From Bacillota bacterium (GTDB lineage: Bacteria; Bacillota; Clostridia; Oscillospirales; Ruminococcaceae): a stretch of DNA of 7,176 nucleotides. This document shows, piece by piece, positions 1-5,701 of this stretch; position 1 is the first letter of the stretch; every line of letters begins with the position of its first letter. The DNA lies in contig JAEZVA010000026.1 in assembly GCA_023443315.1 (NCBI GenBank), positions 1-7,176 of the forward strand, in the 5' to 3' direction. Under the pieces are notes generated by a model. It made no database searches, was not told the origin of the DNA, and saw nothing but the letters and a program-made list of their open reading frames with translations. A program made the position numbers and the translations under genes.

Positions 1-207
1 GCAGACCTAGAGCAGAACGGGCTTGTTTACGCACAGCGCACAAGCGGGCGCTATATTACGGAGGATGAGGGCATGATAGCGAAGCTGAAAAACGAACTTG
101 CCACACAACAGATACTCGATTTTCTTGAGAAGATGGGGCAGATCGGCTTTAGCAAACAGCAGACAATCGAGCTTATGACAAAAACAGGGGAGGAGAACGG
201 GCAATGA
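1..207 (+). CDS. GntR-family transcriptional regulator, YtrA subfamily (C-terminal fragment)
   Basis: The reading frame is open from the first base to a TGA at 205-207, giving 68 residues; the start and most of the winged helix-turn-helix domain lie upstream of the window. The visible part begins with ADLEQNGLVYAQRTSGRYIT, which matches the end of a GntR winged helix (the 'LexxGLIyxxxGxGxfV' wing). A short helical tail of about 45 residues follows, with an FLEKMGQIGFSKQQTIELM-like segment. Short C-terminal dimerisation tails of this kind are typical of the YtrA subfamily, in contrast to the long effector domains of FadR or HutC types. YtrA regulators usually repress their own operon, which encodes an ABC transporter. 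The stop overlaps the start of the ATPase gene (ATGA, 204-207), so the two are translationally coupled. The ligand cannot be inferred, and the promoter and operator are outside the window. Confidence 0.82.
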   Translation, partial: ADLEQNGLVYAQRTSGRYITEDEGMIAKLKNELATQQILDFLEKMGQIGFSKQQTIELMTKTGEENGQ

Positions 208-905
208 ACAAACCCATTTTTGAGTGCAACAACCTTTCAAAGTCCTTTTCGGGTAAAGCAGCACTTTCGGGTGTAAGCGTTACAATCAACCGCGGACGGA
301 TTGTTGGTCTGCTCGGACCCAACGGAAGCGGAAAAAGTACGCTGATTAAGATAGCCAACGGGCTTTTGACCCCGACTGCGGGCGAGGTGCTGATTGCGGG
401 CGCAAAACCGGGCGTAGAGACCAAGCGGATCGTGTCCTATCTGCCCGAGCGCACCTATCTGTGCGACTGGATGCGCGTCAGCGACATGATTGCGTTTTTT
501 GCCGATTTTTACGACAACTTTAACACCCAAAAGGCGTATGATATGCTGGGTAAGCTCGGCATCGGCGCGCAAGATAGACTAAAGACAATGTCCAAGGGCA
601 CGCGCGAGAAGGTGCAGTTAATCCTTGTCATGAGCCGCGAGGCAGACCTTTACCTGCTCGACGAGCCAATCGGCGGTGTTGACCCGGCGGCAAGGGATTA
701 TATCCTGAATACCATTTTGACAAACTACAACGAGAATGCGACGGTCATCCTTTCCACCCACCTGATCTCAGATATCGAGCAGGTGCTTGACGACGTGGTT
801 TTCTTATCCGGCGGTAAGGTTCAGCTGACTGGCAGTGTGGATGAAATTCGCGACCGCCACGGCAAATCGGTGGATGCATTGTTTCGGGAGGTGTTCAAAT
901 GTTAG
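204..905 (+). CDS. ABC transporter ATP-binding protein (YtrB-like)
   Basis: This is a 233-residue single nucleotide-binding domain that would power the adjacent membrane permease from the cytoplasmic face. Walker A is GPNGSGKST (residues 38-46), Walker B is LYLLDEP (149-155), the D-loop is GGVDP (157-161) and the switch histidine is H186 in STHLI. Two motifs differ from textbook forms: the ABC signature reads MSKGTREK (about 129-136) instead of LSGGQ, and the Q-loop position reads YLPE with Glu82 in place of Gln. Both variants occur in the ABC-2 export ATPases paired with GntR regulators. The ATG at 204 is supported by AGGAG at 191-195, eight bases upstream, and by overlap with the regulator's stop. 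The 3' end overlaps the permease start by 7 bp. The family assignment is firm; the substrate is unknown, with antimicrobial or cell-envelope stress export the likely role. Confidence 0.93.
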   Translation: MNKPIFECNNLSKSFSGKAALSGVSVTINRGRIVGLLGPNGSGKSTLIKIANGLLTPTAGEVLIAGAKPGVETKRIVSYLPERTYLCDWMRVSDMIAFFADFYDNFNTQKAYDMLGKLGIGAQDRLKTMSKGTREKVQLILVMSREADLYLLDEPIGGVDPAARDYILNTILTNYNENATVILSTHLISDIEQVLDDVVFLSGGKVQLTGSVDEIRDRHGKSVDALFREVFKC

Positions 906-1693
906 GAAAGCTGCTTAAGTACGAGTGGAAGGCAACTGCGCGCATCTTTGTTCCGTTTTATCTGGCCATAGTGGTATTTGCACTCATTAACCGTATCTTT
1001 ATCTCGTTAAACGTATCAGACGGTTGGATGGCGTTTGTGGCAGGTCTTTCGGGTGCCACATATGCGCTTGCAATCGCTGCGACGCTTGCGCTGACACTGT
1101 TTATCATCATTCAGCGGTTTTATAAAAATCTGTTGGGCGACGAGGGGTATTTGATGTTTACCCTGCCGGTAAAGACATGGCAGAACATCACCGCAAAGCT
1201 GCTAATAGCCGCCGCGTGGCAGCTAATTAGTGCGCTTGTTGTAATCGGCTCTGTGTTTCTTATGGTTGCTCAGCCGGGCATAATGGTAGAGATTCGTAAA
1301 GCGTTTGCGGATATTGTCATCGAGCTTGCAAAAATCAACCTAAGCTTAGGGGCTATGACGGCGTGGATTGTCGCGGCGATTTTGGTCTCGCTGTTTACGG
1401 GAATCTTGTTTTTATACGCATCCATCTCCATTGGACAATTGTTTTCGCGTTACAAGCTGGTTGCCTCGTTTGGCGCGTTCCTTGTGCTTAACACCGTTTC
1501 GCAGATCATCTCCAGCCTGCTTGTAGGCGCACTATATCTTGCCATGCCCCAAGCGTTTGTGGATAATGCAGTACCCCCCGCAGAGTTTTTTACGGGTTTG
1601 CTTGCCGGCACAATCGTGCTCAATCTCCTCATGGGTGTGGCGTACTACATTGTCAGTGAGCGCATTCTTACAAAACGCCTGAACCTCGAATAG
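899..1693 (+). CDS. ABC-2 type transporter permease
   Basis: This is a 264-residue integral membrane protein and the likely membrane partner of the ATPase immediately upstream. Hydrophobic segments fall at about residues 16-36, 52-73, 100-124, 152-178, 188-214 and 230-252, giving six predicted helices. The basic, helical N-terminus (MLGKLLKYEWKATAR) precedes the first helix, as is usual for ABC-2 permeases. The cytosolic stretch FYKNLLGDEGYLMFTLPV (about 74-91) after helix 2 resembles a conserved block in uncharacterised ABC-2 permeases of Clostridia. The ATG at 899 is preceded by GGGAGGTG (886-893) with five bases of spacing and overlaps the last seven bases of the ATPase gene. It is the last gene before a strong hairpin, so the operon appears to be regulator-ATPase-permease, probably acting as a homodimer of each half. 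The substrate is not determinable. Confidence 0.88.
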   Translation: MLGKLLKYEWKATARIFVPFYLAIVVFALINRIFISLNVSDGWMAFVAGLSGATYALAIAATLALTLFIIIQRFYKNLLGDEGYLMFTLPVKTWQNITAKLLIAAAWQLISALVVIGSVFLMVAQPGIMVEIRKAFADIVIELAKINLSLGAMTAWIVAAILVSLFTGILFLYASISIGQLFSRYKLVASFGAFLVLNTVSQIISSLLVGALYLAMPQAFVDNAVPPAEFFTGLLAGTIVLNLLMGVAYYIVSERILTKRLNLE

Positions 1694-1712
1694 GTTTTAA
1701 TATTACAGAATA

Positions 1713-1746
1713 AAAAACCCGTCCGCATTGCTGCGGGCGGGTTTTT
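1713..1746. terminator. Rho-independent terminator, probably bidirectional
   Basis: A 15-bp stem (1713-1727 with 1732-1746, one T-G wobble) encloses a 4-base loop (TTGC). The core is CCCGTCCGCA/TGCGGGCGGG, and the stem is edged by an A-run on the left and TTTTT on the right, so it can work on either strand. It lies between the convergent permease (ends 1693) and membrane-protein (ends 1769) genes and would terminate both. Confidence 0.92.
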
Positions 1747-1768
1747 GCAATTGCAGAAAAGACCGCTT

Positions 1769-2623
1769 TTAATTGGCGGCATTGCCTTCCGGAACTTCCG
1801 GTATAGGGGCGGTGGGTTTTGCGGCCTCCTTCTTATCAAACGCGGTAAAGTATGCGGTGCATAGCATCAGGGGGGCAAGCGAAAGGGTTGCAACGCGCTG
1901 AATGTACCACATCGGCTCAAGTGTAAAAAAGGCGTTGGAATATGCCGCAATCAGCATACCCAGTGTAGCGGGTACCAGCAAGGTAACACCCACAACCGCG
2001 CTTAAAAACATCCACCGCGCACCCGATTTGGTGAACAGCCCCGCAATGGCAAACGCAAAATACATAAAATAGACGCATAAGGCAATAAGACAAAGCAAAG
2101 AAAGCAGATTCTCGCTAATGGTGAGCACGGTGCTTGTACGCCTAAAATCGTTGAGTAGGCGTATTACAACCCACCCAAGGGGTACAAGTGGCAGGAATTT
2201 ATGGCGTATCTCCCGCTTTCCCACGGTTAACACCCCAAAATACAAAAGAACAAGTGCCGAGACAAAACCAAGCAGCGCCTCGGATACCGTAACCAGCTTA
2301 ATGGTGGTGCCATCCATGATGCCCGCAAGCATAAAAGCACTGGCGAACAGGTTTGTGCCGCCCGCAAGCAGCAGTGCCACCCCGGTTAAACGGCTGCGCA
2401 AAAAGGAGGTGTGCGCCTTGGCGATGGTTTTATCCAAAAAGCTTGTAAAAGCGGCAAGAACAAAGAACATTGCCAGCCCGCCGTACAACAGATAAACCGA
2501 CAGGTCAATCTCGGTAAAAAATCCTGTTGCTACGTTAATAATCCACAGATACTGCCATACCCGTATTGCTGTGAACACTGCGGCGGCTACAACCGCAAGC
2601 GCGCATATTGATTTTCGCTTCAA
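1769..2623 (-). CDS. Multi-pass membrane protein of unknown function
   Basis: I do not recognise this 284-residue protein. It is highly hydrophobic, with about seven to eight likely helices near residues 8-33, 41-62, 79-101, 112-134, 144-158, 168-197, 203-230 and 243-262. A short cytosolic-looking tail follows, with a charged DKKEAAK patch and a Pro/Glu-rich end (PIPEVPEG). No enzyme motif, metal-binding cluster or transporter signature is visible. The start is TTG at 2621-2623, supported by GGAGTG seven bases upstream (2631-2636); no better ATG exists in frame near it. It has its own sigma-A-like promoter and shares a bidirectional terminator with the ABC operon, so it appears monocistronic. 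Length, helix content and codon use suggest a real gene rather than a shadow. It could be a small sensor, an envelope protein or a transporter-like protein, but nothing in the sequence decides this. Confidence 0.83.
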   Translation of the reverse strand: MKRKSICALAVVAAAVFTAIRVWQYLWIINVATGFFTEIDLSVYLLYGGLAMFFVLAAFTSFLDKTIAKAHTSFLRSRLTGVALLLAGGTNLFASAFMLAGIMDGTTIKLVTVSEALLGFVSALVLLYFGVLTVGKREIRHKFLPLVPLGWVVIRLLNDFRRTSTVLTISENLLSLLCLIALCVYFMYFAFAIAGLFTKSGARWMFLSAVVGVTLLVPATLGMLIAAYSNAFFTLEPMWYIQRVATLSLAPLMLCTAYFTAFDKKEAAKPTAPIPEVPEGNAAN

Positions 2624-2630
2624 TTATAAT

Positions 2631-2636
2631 CACTCC
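2631..2636 (-). promoter_or_regulatory. Shine-Dalgarno site selecting a TTG start
   Basis: On the minus strand GGAGTG sits seven bases before TTG at 2623-2621. This spacing, with no in-frame ATG nearby, fixes the start of the membrane-protein gene at the TTG codon. Confidence 0.75.
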
Positions 2637-2658
2637 ATCTATGTGGCATTCTTGCGAT

Positions 2659-2687
2659 ATTATAGCACACCGCAGTGGAAAATACAA
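2659..2687 (-). promoter_or_regulatory. Sigma-A-like promoter for the membrane-protein gene
   Basis: On the minus strand there is a perfect -10 TATAAT (2664-2659) and a -35-like TTGTAT (2687-2682) separated by exactly 17 bases. Transcription should begin near 2652, giving a leader of about 29 bases with the ribosome site inside it. The -35 box lies only 5 bp from the foot of the citrate synthase terminator hairpin. Confidence 0.72.
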
Positions 2688-2691
2688 ACAG

Positions 2692-2720
2692 AAGAACCGC
2701 CCAAAAAAGGGGCGGTTCTT
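2692..2720 (-). terminator. Terminator hairpin downstream of citrate synthase
   Basis: A perfect 11-bp stem, AAGAACCGCCC (2692-2702) with GGGCGGTTCTT (2710-2720), encloses a 7-base loop. It begins 29 bp after the citrate synthase stop. On the minus strand the stem is followed by a moderately T-rich stretch (CTGTTTGTATTTT) rather than a clean U-run, so termination may be incomplete; this T-rich stretch also supplies the -35 of the next gene. Confidence 0.8.
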
Positions 2721-2748
2721 GTCAATACAACATGAATACAGTAAAAAA

Positions 2749-4131
2749 TTAGCGCTGGGTAATGGGTATATACTTGCGATCGCGCTCAATTGCCTTGTAC
2801 GCAGGGCGAATGATTCGCGAACAGGTTGTAAGCTCCTCAATGCGGTGCGCGCTCCAGCCGCCCATGCGCGCGACGGCAAACATGGGGGTAAACAGCTCGG
2901 GTGGAATATTGAGCATCTTGTACACAAGACCCGAGTAGAAGTCTACATTGGCACTAAGCACCTTGCTGTCGCCCTTGTGCTCGTGAAAGACATCGGGTGC
3001 AAGCCGCTCGATTAGCTCAAGCAGACGGAACTCCGGCTCGTAAGCTGAGCCTGTGGCAAGACCATGCGCTCTATCCTTTAAGATGATGGCACGCGGGTCG
3101 CTTTTTGAATAGATGGCGTGACCGATTCCGTAGATAAGTCCCGAGCCGTCACCCGCTTGCTTGTTGATAATCTTGCGCAAAAAGTCGGCGACCTCGCCTT
3201 CGCTTTCCCAGTTGCGCACGCCGGTTTTAATACACTCAAGCATCTCCATTACCTTGGCGTTTGCGCCGCCGTGCTTGGGACCCTTTAATGAACCGATGGC
3301 ACCCGAGATAGCCGAATATGTATCGGTACCCGACGAGGTAAGTGAGCGGCACACAAACGAGGAGTTGTTACCGCCGCCGTGCTCGGCGTGCAGAATCAGC
3401 ATCAGGTCGAGTAGCTTTGCTTCTTCCGCGGTAAATTCGCGGTCGGCGCGGATGGTAGACAGAATGTTTTCCGAACAGCTGTGCTCAGGAATTGAGGGAT
3501 GCAGAACCATGCTTTCGCCGTCAAAGGCACGGCGTTTTACCTGATAGGCGTTTACCATGATGGAGGGCAGACGTGCAATCAGCTCAATGCACTGACGCAT
3601 TACATTTTCAAGGGAGGTATCGTCCGCGCGTTCGTCAAAGCTGTAAAGAGCCAGTACGGCGCGCGAGAGCATATTCATAATATCGGCGGAAGGGGCATTG
3701 ATAATAACGTCATTGGCAAAACGGGTAGGCAGTTCGCGGAACAAGCAGAGTGTCTGCTTAAAATACGCAAGCTGGTCTTCGGTAGGCAGACTGCCAAACA
3801 AAAGCAACCACACCGTCTCTTCATAGCCAAAACGATCTTCGCTGTGGCAACCGTCAATAATCTCACGAATGTTGATTCCGCGGTAGATTAGCTCGCCGTC
3901 AATCGGTACGCGCTCGCCTTCGCTCAAAACATAGCCGTGAACGTTACAGATGTGCGTGATACCTGCAACAACACCGGTGCCGTCCTGATTGCGTAATCCG
4001 CGCTTGACGTTGAATTTGTCGTAAAGGGCAGGATCAATCTTGTTATACTTGGTGTACTCCTCGCATAAGATTTTAATGGCTTTTGCCTGCTCTTCTCCAA
4101 TGTTGCTGAGTACGCTTTCGTTGTAGTGCAT
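2749..4131 (-). CDS. gltA: Citrate (Si)-synthase / 2-methylcitrate synthase family
   Basis: This cytoplasmic enzyme should condense acetyl-CoA with oxaloacetate to give citrate, the entry to the TCA/glutamate branch. All key residues can be seen by comparison with the pig enzyme: H251 in HAEHGGGN (pig H238), H287 in GPKHGGAN (pig H274), H338 in the signature GIGHAIYSKSDPR (pig H320) and D397 in VDFYSG (pig D375). The 36-residue gap between the first two histidines is the same as in pig. At 460 residues it is longer than most bacterial enzymes (about 370-430), because of an N-terminal extension of about 50-60 residues before the 'VPIDGELIYRGINI' block. The ATG at 4129-4131 has GGGAGGG (4141-4147) nine bases upstream. 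It stands alone: no aconitase or isocitrate dehydrogenase gene is adjacent. A 2-methylcitrate synthase activity cannot be excluded from sequence alone, but there are no prp genes nearby. Confidence 0.95.
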   Translation of the reverse strand: MHYNESVLSNIGEEQAKAIKILCEEYTKYNKIDPALYDKFNVKRGLRNQDGTGVVAGITHICNVHGYVLSEGERVPIDGELIYRGINIREIIDGCHSEDRFGYEETVWLLLFGSLPTEDQLAYFKQTLCLFRELPTRFANDVIINAPSADIMNMLSRAVLALYSFDERADDTSLENVMRQCIELIARLPSIMVNAYQVKRRAFDGESMVLHPSIPEHSCSENILSTIRADREFTAEEAKLLDLMLILHAEHGGGNNSSFVCRSLTSSGTDTYSAISGAIGSLKGPKHGGANAKVMEMLECIKTGVRNWESEGEVADFLRKIINKQAGDGSGLIYGIGHAIYSKSDPRAIILKDRAHGLATGSAYEPEFRLLELIERLAPDVFHEHKGDSKVLSANVDFYSGLVYKMLNIPPELFTPMFAVARMGGWSAHRIEELTTCSRIIRPAYKAIERDRKYIPITQR

Positions 4132-4204
4132 ACTTTCCGTCCCTCCCGTAAGAATTGTGATGATTCTGGGTTGTGGTACATTGCAATTTAAGCTGAATAA
4201 AGTT

Positions 4205-4221
4205 GCATAAACTTATTATGC
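4205..4221. promoter_or_regulatory. Palindrome, possible operator upstream of citrate synthase
   Basis: GCATAA (4205-4210) and TTATGC (4216-4221) form perfect 6-bp arms around a 5-base centre. The site lies 74-90 bp upstream of the citrate synthase start, where a promoter or operator would be expected. The binding protein is unknown. Confidence 0.4.
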
Positions 4222-4273
4222 TACCACACTAAACTAGCGGTTGATGCAGCAGTTGATTGAAGCCATATGCTTC

Positions 4274-4363
4274 GCATTACCCCTGTAAAAGATGATTTAA
4301 GCTGATGATATCAAGGCAAGAGTGCAGTAACCCAGTATCATCATTTTACATGAAGGGGAATGC
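4274..4363. repeat. Large imperfect inverted repeat (hairpin-forming)
   Basis: The two arms pair in three blocks. The outer block is GCATT (4274-4278) with AATGC (4359-4363). The middle block is CCCC (4280-4283) with GGGG (4355-4358). The inner block is TGTAAAAGATGAT (4284-4296) with ATCATC plus TTTTACA (4337-4350), with A4343 bulged. This totals about 22 pairs, interrupted by bulges A4279, A4343 and TGAA (4351-4354). The 40-base interior contains the palindrome TGATATCA (4306-4313). CAAGGCA (4312-4318) could alternatively pair with TGCCTTG (4361-4367), giving a competing fold. It could be a structured RNA, a protein-binding cruciform or a remnant of a small palindromic repeat element. Confidence 0.55.
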
Positions 4364-4444
4364 CTTGTCAATATAATAACGATAAAAAAATGAAGCGAGT
4401 CACCTGAGTTCCGTCATTTCGACACGAGTTGTGAAAACCAGAGG

Positions 4445-4455
4445 AAAGGAGAGGG
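4445..4455 (+). promoter_or_regulatory. Shine-Dalgarno site selecting a TTG start for spoIID
   Basis: The purine tract AAAGGAGAGGG ends six bases before TTG at 4462; its GGAG core ends ten bases before it. No in-frame ATG precedes the hydrophobic N-terminal segment, so the TTG start keeps the membrane anchor intact. Confidence 0.65.
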
Positions 4456-4461
4456 ACAAGA

Positions 4462-5589
4462 TTGAAGGAAAGTATAGCCTTAGCACTTTTGCTGCTGCTT
4501 GCACTGGTGCTCATTCCATTGCTCGCGATAGGGGGTGAAAACGTCGGGCTGCTTAACCCGTTTGACACCGCCGCAAGCGGGTCTGATACGAGCGAAGAGA
4601 CCGCGTCCTCCTCTCAGGCACAGCAGACACAAGACAACCCAAACCCCAACGAGGATGCCGAGCAGGCGCTCGATGATCTGCTCGCGCAGTATACAAGCTC
4701 TGTGGCTGTTAATGAGCCCGTTAGCCTGACCGACTTCCGCATTAAAAACCTGTCTACGGGGGAGGTCGATACGGTATCCGCCAGAGATTATGTAATTGGT
4801 GCAGTTGCAAGCGAGATGCCCGCTTCCTTTAGCGTAGAGGCGTTAAAGGCACAGGCAGTCGCCGCGCACACCTATGCCCTGCGCAGAAAGCTCGACGCCG
4901 CATCTCTGGATGCCGACTTTGAGGCGGACCCATCCAACTACAAGGGGTATATGACCGAGGAGCTTGCGCGCGTATGGTTTGGGGACAACTTTGACGTGTA
5001 TTGGAGCCGCATTGCAGGCGCGTGCGACGAGGTGCTGGGTAAGGTGCTGGTGTACCAGACCGAGCCGATTATCGCGGCATACCATTCGATGTCTGCAGGG
5101 CTGACCGAAAGCGCCCAAACGGTGTGGAAGACGGATGTGCCCTACCTTGTTCCGGTAGAAAGCGCAGGGGATATGCTCGCTCGAAACTTTGAGGTGGAGA
5201 CCGACGTCACCGCCGACGAGGTTAAGGGTTTGCTAGTGGCAAAGTTCCCCGACATCAAGCTGCCAACCGACAAGACAAAGTGGTTTAACGTTAAAACGCG
5301 CAGCGAGTCGGGTACCATCACCGAGCTTGTGGCAGGTGACGTAACCATGACAGGGCAGGATGCGCGTGAGATGTTTACCCTGCGCTCTGCCAACTTTACG
5401 GTGGGGTATGCAAACGGCAAGTTTACCTTTACTACGCTCGGTTACGGGCATGGCGTGGGGCTTAGCCAGTACGGTGCCGACTACATGGCACGTCAGGGCG
5501 CTACCTACGACGAGATTCTCGCCCATTACTATTCCGAAGCGGCACTTGTTGATTTAAGTGAGCTCAAGCTCGGCACACAGAAAGAATAA
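4462..5589 (+). CDS. spoIID: Stage II sporulation protein D (SpoIID/LytB-domain lytic transglycosylase)
   Basis: In the SpoIID family this protein degrades septal peptidoglycan glycan strands stripped by SpoIIP, driving engulfment of the forespore by the mother-cell membrane. The 375-residue protein starts with a signal anchor (KESIALALLLLLALVLIPLL, residues 2-21). A Ser/Gln/Asp/Glu-rich linker follows (about 34-80), then the SpoIID domain (about 86-370). Visible landmarks are the core VSARDYVIGAVASEMP with the likely catalytic Glu118, QAVAAHTYAL (131-140), YHSM (207-210), VPYL (226-229) and the C-terminal block GYGHGVGLSQYGA (327-339). It is slightly longer than B. subtilis SpoIID (about 343), mainly from the linker. 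The cysteines reported to help bind zinc in C. difficile SpoIID are absent after His208 (HSMSAGLTES). The start is TTG. It is monocistronic and ends before a strong hairpin. Another SpoIID/LytB-domain wall hydrolase activator is the main alternative. Confidence 0.87.
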   Translation: MKESIALALLLLLALVLIPLLAIGGENVGLLNPFDTAASGSDTSEETASSSQAQQTQDNPNPNEDAEQALDDLLAQYTSSVAVNEPVSLTDFRIKNLSTGEVDTVSARDYVIGAVASEMPASFSVEALKAQAVAAHTYALRRKLDAASLDADFEADPSNYKGYMTEELARVWFGDNFDVYWSRIAGACDEVLGKVLVYQTEPIIAAYHSMSAGLTESAQTVWKTDVPYLVPVESAGDMLARNFEVETDVTADEVKGLLVAKFPDIKLPTDKTKWFNVKTRSESGTITELVAGDVTMTGQDAREMFTLRSANFTVGYANGKFTFTTLGYGHGVGLSQYGADYMARQGATYDEILAHYYSEAALVDLSELKLGTQKE

Positions 5590-5624
5590 ACATGCAAAAA
5601 GCACCCCCGGCAAACAGACGCAAC

Positions 5625-5670
5625 GCGCCCCCGTAAAAGGGCACTTTACGTCCTTTTACGGGGGCGCTTT
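5625..5670. terminator. Long GC-rich terminator between convergent genes
   Basis: A perfect 16-bp stem pairs 5625-5640 with 5652-5667 (GCGCCCCCGTAAAAGG and its complement), has an 11-base loop and is followed by TTT (5668-5670). It lies 36 bp after the spoIID stop and 32 bp before the metal ATPase stop on the opposite strand, so it probably serves both, with the better T-run on the + strand. The loop holds an extra TTTACG (5645-5650) that can also pair with CGTAAA (5632-5637). Confidence 0.85.
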
Positions 5671-5701
5671 ACATAAGGCCTGTATTTGGTTAAGCGGCGA
5701 A

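Larger units (their letters stand above)
4132..4461. other. 330-bp divergent intergenic region
   Basis: This AT-richer region separates divergently transcribed citrate synthase and spoIID and should hold both promoters. It contains a 17-bp palindrome (4205-4221), a 12-bp-period repeat of GTTGAT (4240-4245 and 4252-4257), and a large imperfect inverted repeat (4274-4363). A TATAAT at 4372-4377 on the + strand could be a -10 for spoIID, but the nearest -35-like TTTACA (4345-4350) is 21 bases away, too far for a standard sigma-A promoter. I could not find a convincing sigma-E pair, although spoIID is sigma-E dependent in Bacillus. No clear promoter for citrate synthase could be assigned. No ORF in it looks real. 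Confidence 0.7.

Noticed and set aside
2403..2495. A strong AAGGAGGTG on the + strand followed by an ATG at 2424
   Set aside because: The site encodes His-Thr-Ser-Phe-Leu of the membrane protein on the other strand, the spacing to the ATG is long, and the resulting peptide is short and unremarkable.
2608..3015. 135-residue + strand ORF across the terminator and citrate synthase 3' end
   Set aside because: It is antisense to catalytic parts of citrate synthase, crosses a promoter and a hairpin, and resembles no protein family.
4190..4221. Possible arginine-repressor (ARG box) pair upstream of citrate synthase
   Set aside because: TGAATAA and GCATAA look box-like, but the palindrome has the wrong arm spacing for the 18-bp ARG box, and the two would overlap rather than be spaced by about three bases.
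4342..4348. CATTTTA as a sigma-F/G -10 element for spoIID
   Set aside because: No matching -35 element at the right distance, and spoIID is normally a mother-cell (sigma-E) gene. The bases are also explained by the inverted repeat.
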